Below are positions 1 through 5,683 of a DNA stretch of 10,521 bases, piece by piece. The position numbers were made by a program, and so were the translations under genes. The DNA lies in the NCBI GenBank assembly GCA_022720335.1, contig JAIHVJ010000101.1, forward strand, positions 1 through 10,521. Reading direction: 5' to 3'. How positions within the stretch are numbered: position 1 is the stretch's first letter; each line of letters opens with the position of its first letter. Origin of the DNA: Collinsella sp. GTDB lineage: Bacteria; Actinomycetota; Coriobacteriia; Coriobacteriales; Coriobacteriaceae. The notes below the pieces were generated by a model, which saw only the letters and a program-made list of their open reading frames with translations, had not been told where the DNA came from and searched no databases.

Positions 1-1030
1 CAAAGGCCGGCACGCCGCCTGCGGCATCGTAGTCGGGATGCCAATCGCGTGCGTAGGGGAGTTCGGCCACCTCGTCCATCTCGTCGGTGGTGAGCGTCGT
101 CGACGGCGGGTTCTGCACCACGAACACGCCGTTGGGGTAGGGCTCTACCAAGCGATGCCCGGTGATGGGGTCCATGTTTTGCTGCTGCACGTTAAAGCTG
201 CGCGCGTAGTTGAGTTTGTCGGCGGCAAGATCGTCCCAGCTGGGCAGCAGATCGTAGTCGTAGACCTCGTCGAGCGAGCTGGTGCGGTAGACGGTGCCAT
301 TGATATAGGTAATCTGATCGACGGGCAGTCCAGCGTCGAGCGCGTCGGCGATCTCGACGATCGCGTGCTCGCCCATGCCGTAGATGAGGATGTCGGCGCC
401 CGAGTCGAGCAGCACCGAGCGCTTGAGCTTGTCCTGCCAGTAGTCGTAGTGGGCCAAGCGGCGCAGGCTTGCCTCGATGCCACCGATAATGATGGGGACA
501 TCCTTAAACGTCTGACGGATAAGGTTGCCGTAGACCGTGACGGCACGGTTGGGGCGGTGACCCTCCTCGCCACCGGGGGTATAGGCATCGGTGTGGCGGC
601 GGTGCTTGGTCACCGAATAGTGGTTGACCATGGAGTCCATGTTGCCGGCGCTGACCAAAAAGCCCAGGCGCGGCTCACCGAGCACCGTGATGCTGGCGGG
701 GTCGGTCCAGTCGGGCTGGCAGATGATGCCCACTTTGTAGCCGTGCGCGTCGAGGACGCGGCTGATGATGGCCATACCAAAGCTGGGGTGGTCCACGTAG
801 GCGTCGCCGCAGATGTAGACAAAGTCGCACTGGTCCCAGCCGCGCGCATCCATGTCGGCGCGGCTGACGGGGAGGAACTTATCGCGGCCCGGGCGCCAGG
901 GGCGTGTGAGCGCTGCTGGGGTATGCGTGGTGTGCCCACCCTGCGCCTTACCGCCGCGCTTTTGCTGCTGGCCCTGTTTGCCCTGCTGACTGCGCTGGTT
1001 GTTCTGAGCGTGCTGAGGCTTTTTTGCCAC
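1..1030 (-). CDS. ygiQ: YgiQ-family (UPF0313) radical SAM protein, C-terminus outside the window
   Basis: The minus strand reads open from a GTG at 1030 to the window edge, giving 343 codons. GTG is chosen because a GGGAGG ribosome site lies just upstream (about 1034-1039) and no better start follows. Residues 1 to about 45 are a low-complexity Gln/Lys/Gly/Asn-rich tail. The conserved family body then starts with FLPVSRADMDARGWDQCDFV and continues with YICGDAYVDHPSFG, PIIIGGIEASLRRLAHYDYW and VQNPPS. The visible part ends at LPYARDWHPDY..GGVPAF, which in this family lies directly before the CxxxCxxC cluster motif, so the catalytic cysteines fall outside the window. The family is predicted to bind a 4Fe-4S cluster and SAM; its substrate is not established. 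It is divergent from the DUF1275 gene. Family assignment is secure, function is not. Confidence 0.93.
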   Translation of the reverse strand, partial: MAKKPQHAQNNQRSQQGKQGQQQKRGGKAQGGHTTHTPAALTRPWRPGRDKFLPVSRADMDARGWDQCDFVYICGDAYVDHPSFGMAIISRVLDAHGYKVGIICQPDWTDPASITVLGEPRLGFLVSAGNMDSMVNHYSVTKHRRHTDAYTPGGEEGHRPNRAVTVYGNLIRQTFKDVPIIIGGIEASLRRLAHYDYWQDKLKRSVLLDSGADILIYGMGEHAIVEIADALDAGLPVDQITYINGTVYRTSSLDEVYDYDLLPSWDDLAADKLNYARSFNVQQQNMDPITGHRLVEPYPNGVFVVQNPPSTTLTTDEMDEVAELPYARDWHPDYDAAGGVPAF

Positions 1031-1061
1031 GATCCCTCCCGGTGTTTGTATGCTGCACGTA

Positions 1062-1067
1062 ATTGTA
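1062..1067 (-). promoter_or_regulatory. Possible -10 box of the ygiQ-family gene
   Basis: The minus strand reads TACAAT here, about 32 bases upstream of the GTG start at 1030. No good -35 hexamer is seen 16-18 bases further up; that space is filled by the palindrome at 1068-1102, which directly abuts this box. The call rests on the hexamer and its position only. Confidence 0.3.
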
Positions 1068-1102
1068 ACCAGTCTTTTTGGGACGGGGCTAAAAAGACTG
1101 GT
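1068..1102. repeat. 35-nt perfect inverted repeat (12-nt arms, 11-nt loop)
   Basis: Arms ACCAGTCTTTTT (1068-1079) and AAAAAGACTGGT (1091-1102) are exact reverse complements around a G-rich loop (1080-1090). It lies in the 253-base gap between the divergent ygiQ-family and DUF1275 genes, next to a possible -10 box of the former. It could be an operator or a member of a dispersed palindromic repeat family. The T run is inside the stem and not after it, so it is not a standard terminator. Confidence 0.6.
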
Positions 1103-1283
1103 GGAGTACATGAGCTAGCGGATCGGCGTGTCGATGCGGGTGTCGTTTGTTTCCAGACTGTGTATCCCTGTGTCGAAGGGGTCGTCTCGCGCGCACGCCA
1201 TGTTGTCAATGGGTTACAGTATGAACGGCGGCTATGTTTCCGCCAACGCACGAGAGAGTCGTCAACAAGGAGGATGCACGACG

Positions 1284-2000
1284 ATGCAGCGTGCCAAACA
1301 GATATCGGAGTCTATTGAGCTGGGCATCATCTTGGCGCTCGCCGGTGGCTTTATGGATGTGTATTCGTACATTGGGCGCGACCATGTTTTCGCCAACGCG
1401 CAGACAGGCAACATCCTGCTCGTGGGCGTGAGCATCTCGGAGGGCAACTGGGCACTTGCGGGGCGCTACTTCTTCCCTGTGGTGTCGTTTGCCGTGGGTA
1501 TTATGCTTGCCGATCTGGTACACGAGCGGTTTGGCAGCGTGATCCACTGGCGTCAGGTGACGGTGTTCTTTGAAGCCGTCATCTTGCTGGGCGTGAGCTT
1601 TATCCCCGGTGGCGGTTACAACCTGCTCGCCAACTGCCTCACCTCGTTTGCCTGCGGCATGCAGGTCGAGAGCTTCCGCAAGATCCACGGTCACGGCATC
1701 GCTACGACCATGTGCATCGGCAACTTGCGCAACGCGCTGCAAAATGTGGACGATTACATCATCACCCACAGGCGCGGCTTTTTGGAAAACGGCCTGCTGT
1801 ATTTTGGCGTGATCTTTACCTTTGTGTTTGGCGCCGTGTTGGGCAACTGGTGTATTGAGCGCATGGGCCTGCACGCCATCGTCGTGGCGAGCTTGCTGCT
1901 GTTTGTCGCGTTTGCCATCATGTTCATCGACCGCGAGCGCGACTTGCGCTTACGCTGGAAGGTTGCGGCCGAGGCTTGGAAAGAGGGCTGCCGAAAGTAA
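1284..2000 (+). CDS. YoaK/DUF1275-family integral membrane protein
   Basis: A 238-aa membrane protein starting MQRAKQISESIELG. ATG 1284 is chosen because AAGGAGG at 1267-1273 sits ten bases before it; the open frame extends further upstream to 1128 but that part has no ribosome site and does not look like protein. Family features are ALAGGFMDVYSYIGRDHVFANAQTGNI near the N-terminus (residues about 14-40; the AGxxDxxxY...FANxQTGN pattern is typical of DUF1275), then about six hydrophobic segments (roughly residues 12-33, 60-78, 88-108, 112-126, 166-188 and 194-214) and a short charged C-terminus. YoaK/DUF1275 proteins are inner-membrane proteins of unknown transport role. It is followed by a terminator and appears monocistronic. 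Family call is strong; the function is unknown. Confidence 0.9.
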   Translation: MQRAKQISESIELGIILALAGGFMDVYSYIGRDHVFANAQTGNILLVGVSISEGNWALAGRYFFPVVSFAVGIMLADLVHERFGSVIHWRQVTVFFEAVILLGVSFIPGGGYNLLANCLTSFACGMQVESFRKIHGHGIATTMCIGNLRNALQNVDDYIITHRRGFLENGLLYFGVIFTFVFGAVLGNWCIERMGLHAIVVASLLLFVAFAIMFIDRERDLRLRWKVAAEAWKEGCRK

Positions 2001-2009
2001 CCGAATGCG

Positions 2010-2032
2010 GCAAAGGGGCCGTCCCTTTGCCA
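2010..2032. other. Stem-loop after the DUF1275 gene that competes with the terminator
   Basis: GGCAAAGGG (2010-2018) and CCCTTTGCC (2024-2032) pair around a five-base loop. The overlapping stretch 2018-2026 (GGCCGTCCC) is also the exact complement of 2053-2061 (GGGACGGCC), which forms the left arm of the terminator. The two pairings are mutually exclusive, so the arrangement resembles an attenuator. It may equally be a palindromic repeat. Confidence 0.45.
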
Positions 2033-2052
2033 GATAGATCGATAATGGGGAG

Positions 2053-2080
2053 GGGACGGCCATCTCAGCCGCCCTTTTTT
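2053..2080 (+). terminator. Intrinsic terminator of the DUF1275 gene
   Basis: GGGACGGC (2053-2060) pairs with GCCGCCC (2068-2074) with one bulged A and a seven-base loop, followed at once by six T (2075-2080). It lies 53 bases after the DUF1275 stop and marks the left edge of the AT-rich island. Confidence 0.75.
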
Positions 2081-2177
2081 GAGTCTTAAGCCTAAGGTGC
2101 ATGTTTGTAATGACAAGATTTGACGTCAGCAAAGCGTGCTGCTTAAGGCTATAGAATAAAAATGTCATCTTTCTAGC

Positions 2178-2183
2178 TATAAT
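2178..2183 (+). promoter_or_regulatory. Probable -10 box of the ABC exporter gene
   Basis: A perfect TATAAT lies 22 bases before the ATG at 2206, with a GAGGGG ribosome site at 2192-2197. No good -35 sits 17 bases upstream (AATAAA there). The 125 bases before the gene are AT-rich and also hold the eight-base palindrome TGACGTCA (2121-2128), a possible operator. No gene is seen between 2001 and 2205. Confidence 0.45.
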
Positions 2184-2205
2184 TATTAGTTGAGGGGATG
2201 GACAT

Positions 2206-3810
2206 ATGCCAGAGCTTTTTATTCAAAATAAGACGACAGTAATCAAGTTGATGGCGCTCTGCATTTTATCTGCCCTGGTGGAGCTGTCTGTTGTTAAAGC
2301 TGAATCGTTGATAATAGACTATGGCCTGCTTCGCTCTAATTATCGCAACGTTTTATGCATTGGGTTAGGCCTGCTAGTATTGCTCTCAGTTGAGCTGGTG
2401 ACAAACCTGTTCAGATCAAAATATGCGGAGCAATTGGCTTCCGATGGCACTAACTGCTTCTATAGATTGCTTGCCCGCCATGCTTTAGAGCGGCCCTTAG
2501 TTTTAGCAAAAGACAGTGACTACCTGTTATCGCGCATTGAAGAGGCTGGGAACCTACAGCCGATGATTGGAATATTTACAACTGCGTTTCTTCCGTGCCT
2601 AGTGACGGGTTTGGTATCGTTTGTGGCACTATCTAATATCTCTTTGTTGCTTTTGATTCCTGTTTGTGTTTCGGCATTGTTTATTTCGCTTCTATATCCG
2701 TTCGCTCTTAGTAAGCTATCGACTAAGAGCGAAAAGGCATTGGAGGCCCAGGCGAGGGGTTCTGCTTATTTAGCCCAACTAATAAATTGTCGACTTTACA
2801 TTCGTATTTCTCGTTCAATTAACTTGGAATTACTTCGCTATAAAAAGATGCTTAAAGCCTGCAGGAACTCTCGAGTTGAGGAGAGTGTCTTTGCGAGATT
2901 GGCAACTGAAATAGTTGACGCTGGCAACATCATTACTGGCTTGCTTTCAGTTCTGCTGCTTATTTTCCTTGTGTCAAAGCGCGGACTGACGGTCGGGATT
3001 GCGGTGCAGAGCTATCAACTTGTACTTCTATGCTATTCTCCTTTTCCTCTTGTTCTGAATTGTTGGGCTCAGCTTCAGCCGTCGTTTAGATCGTTGCACC
3101 GTGTCTTGGAATTACGTCGTCTTTTGGAAGCTGAAAAACCTAATTTGATATGTTTCGATCACGCTGATCGAATTAGTTGGAAAGGAATCATTCTCTCGTT
3201 TTCGTCGAACGAAACTAATGAGAGGATAACAATTCCAGATTGCACGATACAGGTACCTTGTCTGGTTTTAGTAAGCGGCCCTAATGCATGTGGTAAATCT
3301 TCATTTCTGGAAGTATTGAACGGATTATTGTCGCCAGTTGCTGGCAGACTGTGTGTTAATGAGTCTACTGTCATTTTCGATGGTTCGACTTTAATCCAGC
3401 TACCCTGCGCAACTATGCCGCAAAGACATTTGATAATGGGGGGAACTTTCAGGAAGGCTCTTTACTATGGTCTTGTAGATATTGACTCTGAAAAACTCAT
3501 CTATCTTTTGAAGGGTTTTAGCCTCGATAAATTATTTGAAGTAAATCCCATCATTGGAGCTAGGGGACACAATTTGTCTGGCGGAGAACTGGCTTCTCTA
3601 TTACTTTGTAGGGCCTTTCTGAGCAGTTATTCTATTATTATTTTGGATGAGCCTTGCAACAATTTAGATAATGCTTCGATATCCTTTTTGAAGATGGTGG
3701 TTGCGCAGGAGATGAAAGAGCGAATCGTCATCATTGCGGATCATGGACATGGTTTCGAACAATTTGCAGACTATGTAATGCAGTTTCAGGAGCCAGAAAA
3801 AACTATCTAG
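2206..3810 (+). CDS. ABC exporter, permease fused to ATPase, probably exports the modified peptide
   Basis: A 534-aa half-transporter. The N-terminal ~290 residues hold several hydrophobic segments (about 12-31, 48-68, 123-142, 144-166, 241-257 and 266-286), the layout of a type-1 exporter membrane domain. The ATPase domain shows Walker A GPNACGKSS (358-366), a Q-loop Gln at 406, signature LSGGE (457-461), Walker B IIILDEP (477-483) and switch His513 in ADHGH. It has no N-terminal C39 peptidase, so it should not cut the leader itself. The domain before Walker A is short and divergent, and the permease has little sequence resemblance to well-known exporters. The ATG has a GAGGGG site eight bases upstream. 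It converges on the peptide-maturation operon, 34 bases away, and shares its AT-rich composition. Export of the Cys-rich peptide is inferred from context; the gene could also give self-protection. Confidence 0.9.
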   Translation: MPELFIQNKTTVIKLMALCILSALVELSVVKAESLIIDYGLLRSNYRNVLCIGLGLLVLLSVELVTNLFRSKYAEQLASDGTNCFYRLLARHALERPLVLAKDSDYLLSRIEEAGNLQPMIGIFTTAFLPCLVTGLVSFVALSNISLLLLIPVCVSALFISLLYPFALSKLSTKSEKALEAQARGSAYLAQLINCRLYIRISRSINLELLRYKKMLKACRNSRVEESVFARLATEIVDAGNIITGLLSVLLLIFLVSKRGLTVGIAVQSYQLVLLCYSPFPLVLNCWAQLQPSFRSLHRVLELRRLLEAEKPNLICFDHADRISWKGIILSFSSNETNERITIPDCTIQVPCLVLVSGPNACGKSSFLEVLNGLLSPVAGRLCVNESTVIFDGSTLIQLPCATMPQRHLIMGGTFRKALYYGLVDIDSEKLIYLLKGFSLDKLFEVNPIIGARGHNLSGGELASLLLCRAFLSSYSIIILDEPCNNLDNASISFLKMVVAQEMKERIVIIADHGHGFEQFADYVMQFQEPEKTI

Positions 3811-3816
3811 CTCCTG
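3787..3816. terminator. Weak stem-loop between convergent genes
   Basis: CAGGAGC (3787-3793) and GCTCCTG (3810-3816) can pair around a 16-base loop that holds a six-base A run. It spans the stop codon of the ABC gene. The stem is short and no T run follows it on either strand, so it is at best a weak bidirectional terminator; no stronger one is visible between 3811 and 3844. Confidence 0.25.
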
Positions 3817-3844
3817 AACGTTGCTACGAACTGCTTTTTGCGAT

Positions 3845-4216
3845 TTATTCGAGATGCTCTTCAATCCGAGCCCTCAGAAGGGCAATGGCTGTGGGTATTC
3901 CAATTGCGGCGGCCAATTCGGCTTTATCCAAAACCTGTATGCTAAAGCACGATTGTTTATCACATTGAAGGACGATAACTGAAGATAGCTTCACTTCCCG
4001 TTGGCTGAATATGAGTTTTTCATTTGCATCGTCATAAACAGTATATTTTAGACTCAATAGCTGTCCTAGTGGACCCGTGAACCCATGTCTTTTGATATTG
4101 AGGTTGTCTCCGGCTGGGTTGATGAGAGCTAGAGCATGCGGATAAGGGTTACCTTCAATTGAGATTCGATATTCGTTTGTAACCGTCTTGCTCGATTTAG
4201 GACCAGTAGCCACCAC
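3845..4216 (-). CDS. Unrecognised 123-aa protein, last gene of the peptide operon
   Basis: I do not recognise this protein. The frame opens right after a TGA at 4220-4222 and the first start is GTG at 4216 (a second GTG follows directly), with a GAGG nine bases upstream. It overlaps the last 20 bases of the Cys-rich peptide gene in another frame, so translation is probably coupled. The sequence has no signal peptide or membrane segment. The body reads like alternating beta strands (EYRISIEG, QLLSLKYTVYDD, LIFSQREVKLSSVIVLQ, SCFSIQVLD), ending in a charged amphipathic helix (about 108-123). Cysteines occur only in LQCDKQSC near residues 84-89. Position argues for a role in handling or resisting the peptide, for example a recognition, accessory or immunity protein; nothing in the sequence decides between these. 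Confidence 0.7.
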   Translation of the reverse strand: MVATGPKSSKTVTNEYRISIEGNPYPHALALINPAGDNLNIKRHGFTGPLGQLLSLKYTVYDDANEKLIFSQREVKLSSVIVLQCDKQSCFSIQVLDKAELAAAIGIPTAIALLRARIEEHLE

Positions 4217-4376
4217 GCGTCATCGCCTCGATCGAATTGGAACCGACTTCTGCTTCGTGCGGAGAATTGCGCAGTATGTTGCAGTACATGCAGCTGCAAT
4301 AACCGCATGGGCAATTTCTAACAAAATGAATGACGCTATTTACTGCATGCATGTTAAATGGACGAATACTTCTCAT
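4197..4376 (-). CDS. Cys-rich RiPP precursor peptide, 59 aa, Clo7bot/CLI_3235-like
   Basis: A 59-residue open frame starts at ATG 4376 behind an ideal ribosome site, GGGAGG at 4383-4388 with six bases of spacing, and stops at TAA 4197-4199. The peptide begins MRSIRPFNMHAVNSVIHFVR (residues 1-20), then has NCPCGYCSCMYC (21-32) and a 27-residue tail ending GGYWS. The five cysteines (22, 24, 27, 29, 32) follow CxCxxCxCxxC; there are none elsewhere. This is the layout of a leader plus cysteine-dense core. It overlaps the carrier-like gene upstream by 23 bases and the 123-aa gene downstream by 20, each in a different frame. A Cys-rich peptide beside a CcpM-like maturase, a TIGR04066-like protein and a carrier-related protein matches what I recall of clostridial Clo7bot/CLI_3235 loci. 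The precursor role is inferred from context. The long tail after the cysteines is unusual, and the mature product's ends cannot be predicted. No protease for the leader is visible in the window. Confidence 0.8.
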   Translation of the reverse strand: MRSIRPFNMHAVNSVIHFVRNCPCGYCSCMYCNILRNSPHEAEVGSNSIEAMTRGGYWS

Positions 4377-4668
4377 GATCTGCCTCCCATTGTTCGATTG
4401 TTTCTGACTGTTCTATTACCTTCTTCACCTCCTCAACACTGTTGAACCCTAGGTTTTCAATCGACGAGTACTCAACGTAAACAGAAAACCTGCTTTCAAG
4501 ATAAATAAGCAGTCGAACTAAATCTGATGAGGACAAGTTGAATGGCGGGTCGGTCAATTGCTGATTTCTTAGATTTTGGTCAAATTGAGTCAAATCCAAA
4601 TCTCTAATATTGCTTATCGCTTTTTCGATTTCTGCGTAGATGGTTTCATCTTTACGATATGCTGTCAT
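4354..4668 (-). CDS. Acyl-carrier-related peptide maturation protein (TIGR04069-like)
   Basis: A 104-aa acidic, helix-rich protein. The start ATG overlaps the stop of the preceding gene as ATGA (4665-4668), with a GGGG site five to eight bases upstream, so it is translationally coupled. The segment FNLSSSDLVRLLIYLESRF (43-61) resembles helix II of acyl and peptidyl carrier proteins, followed by YVEYSSIENLGFNSVEEVKKVIE, which resembles the end of the fold. If aligned without gaps through the LE..RF end, Ser47 falls where carriers bear phosphopantetheine, but the usual DSL is replaced by SSS. I recall an 'acyl carrier-related' family (TIGR04069) that travels with CcpM and TIGR04066 in clostridial peptide loci; this fits by size, fold and neighbours. 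Whether it carries a prosthetic group is open; it may work only as a scaffold or partner for the peptide or maturase. Confidence 0.75.
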   Translation of the reverse strand: MTAYRKDETIYAEIEKAISNIRDLDLTQFDQNLRNQQLTDPPFNLSSSDLVRLLIYLESRFSVYVEYSSIENLGFNSVEEVKKVIEQSETIEQWEADHEKYSSI

Positions 4669-5678
4669 TTCAGCACCCCAATATCGAAATCAAACAACTC
4701 GTTCTCGATTGTTTTGCAGCATAGTAATGATTCTTCTGGATCTAAGCTGGCTGAGAAACAGGGCATTCCTCTTAGTCGAAGTTCTCTTGCTGCTTGAATT
4801 GCTTTATCGCTAGATGAATAGCTTATTTGAAACCTATGCGTCTCCAACCCTTCAGTGGCGTCAAGTACTTCGTTTGTAATTTCAAATTGAACTTTCTCTG
4901 CTTGCGTTAGCGTTTCAATTATGGGCATGAGTCCAAGCATTATGTCGTAGTCGGCTATCGTGTATGGGATATTGATAATGGCCAAGTCAGGGCAGAAAGC
5001 TCGACATGCAGCAATCGATCCTAATCCGTAATCTCCGTAAATGTGGTCGTTGTATTTCATAAGCACATTGGGCGTTTCTAATAGAGCTAGGTCGGATTTA
5101 TCATTCTCAATGATGATGTTGATCTGCTCATTCATTTTGATGACGGCGGATTGGCCACCATCAAAACTAAGGGTGTTGCAGCCCCAGATTTCATTTAAAG
5201 GATTGAAGCTCAAAGCGCATAGATTGGGATGGTGCTTTCTCATCTCGCTAACGATGCTACTAAACGTAATTGTTGAATCGGCGGGTGTATATAGATTCCC
5301 GACAACAATTTTTGGTATCAGGGCTAATTCCTGCATGTCGCTTTTGCTAGACCCAATTTGTTCAGTGGCGAGTTGACTGACAACCTTCTTATTTACAGAA
5401 TGTGCATAGGTTTCAGCGTGTTTACTAAATTCTATGAGTCCTGTGGCGCTTTCTTTCGTCGATAAAACGACAACCAGGTCTGATTCATCGATTGTCGTTA
5501 CATAGTTAATTCGATTTCTTATGCCAATTTCTTTGCAATTAACAAGGTTGGCAACATCTACGCCGTCCGGTAGAATGCCGCATGGTGTTGATACCCGAAT
5601 ATTGTAGCCAACTCCTAGCAATCCAATTAGAAGAGGATAGTCAGCTCTCGTGAAAGATATAAGTCCAATTGTCTTCAT
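4665..5678 (-). CDS. Peptide maturation system protein, TIGR04066-like
   Basis: A 337-aa soluble protein starting MKTIGLISFTRADYPLLIGL five bases after the stop of the radical SAM gene. No close ribosome site is seen (AAGGA is about 17 bases off), so translation probably relies on coupling. The N-terminal third looks like a Rossmann-type alpha/beta domain (IGLISF, YNIRVSTPCGI, DLVVVLSTKES). Later segments include ALSFNPLNEIWGCNTLSFDG, IYGDYGLGSIAACRAFCPDL and IINIPYTIADYDIMLGLMPI. From memory of the family descriptions, this matches the 'peptide maturation system protein, TIGR04066' group found with CcpM. The reaction is not known; I see no recognised catalytic motif. Cysteines are scattered through the protein, including a CC pair near the C-terminus (ESLLCCKTIE). 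It precedes the carrier-related gene with a four-base ATGA overlap. The family call is fairly firm from sequence and context together. Confidence 0.75.
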   Translation of the reverse strand: MKTIGLISFTRADYPLLIGLLGVGYNIRVSTPCGILPDGVDVANLVNCKEIGIRNRINYVTTIDESDLVVVLSTKESATGLIEFSKHAETYAHSVNKKVVSQLATEQIGSSKSDMQELALIPKIVVGNLYTPADSTITFSSIVSEMRKHHPNLCALSFNPLNEIWGCNTLSFDGGQSAVIKMNEQINIIIENDKSDLALLETPNVLMKYNDHIYGDYGLGSIAACRAFCPDLAIINIPYTIADYDIMLGLMPIIETLTQAEKVQFEITNEVLDATEGLETHRFQISYSSSDKAIQAARELRLRGMPCFSASLDPEESLLCCKTIENELFDFDIGVLK

Positions 5679-5683
5679 GATTA

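Noticed and set aside
1128..1283. N-terminal extension of the DUF1275 protein
   Set aside because: No ribosome site at the upstream ATG, non-family sequence, and a strong AAGGAGG before ATG 1284.
38..1318. Long plus-strand open frame of 426 codons
   Set aside because: It is the antisense shadow of the ygiQ-family gene; the minus frame matches the conserved family throughout, whereas this one shows Val/Asp/Gly-rich shadow composition and crosses an intergenic region.
4129..4314. 61-aa minus-strand ORF overlapping the precursor
   Set aside because: TTG start without a ribosome site; the precursor frame and the 123-aa frame on the same strand explain the region better.
3845..4376. A single frameshifted gene made of the Cys-rich peptide plus the 123-aa protein
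   Set aside because: The peptide has its own strong ribosome site and a clean stop, the second frame has its own start with a GAGG, and short overlaps are the rule in this operon (ATGA, 23 bases). Not fully excluded without relatives.
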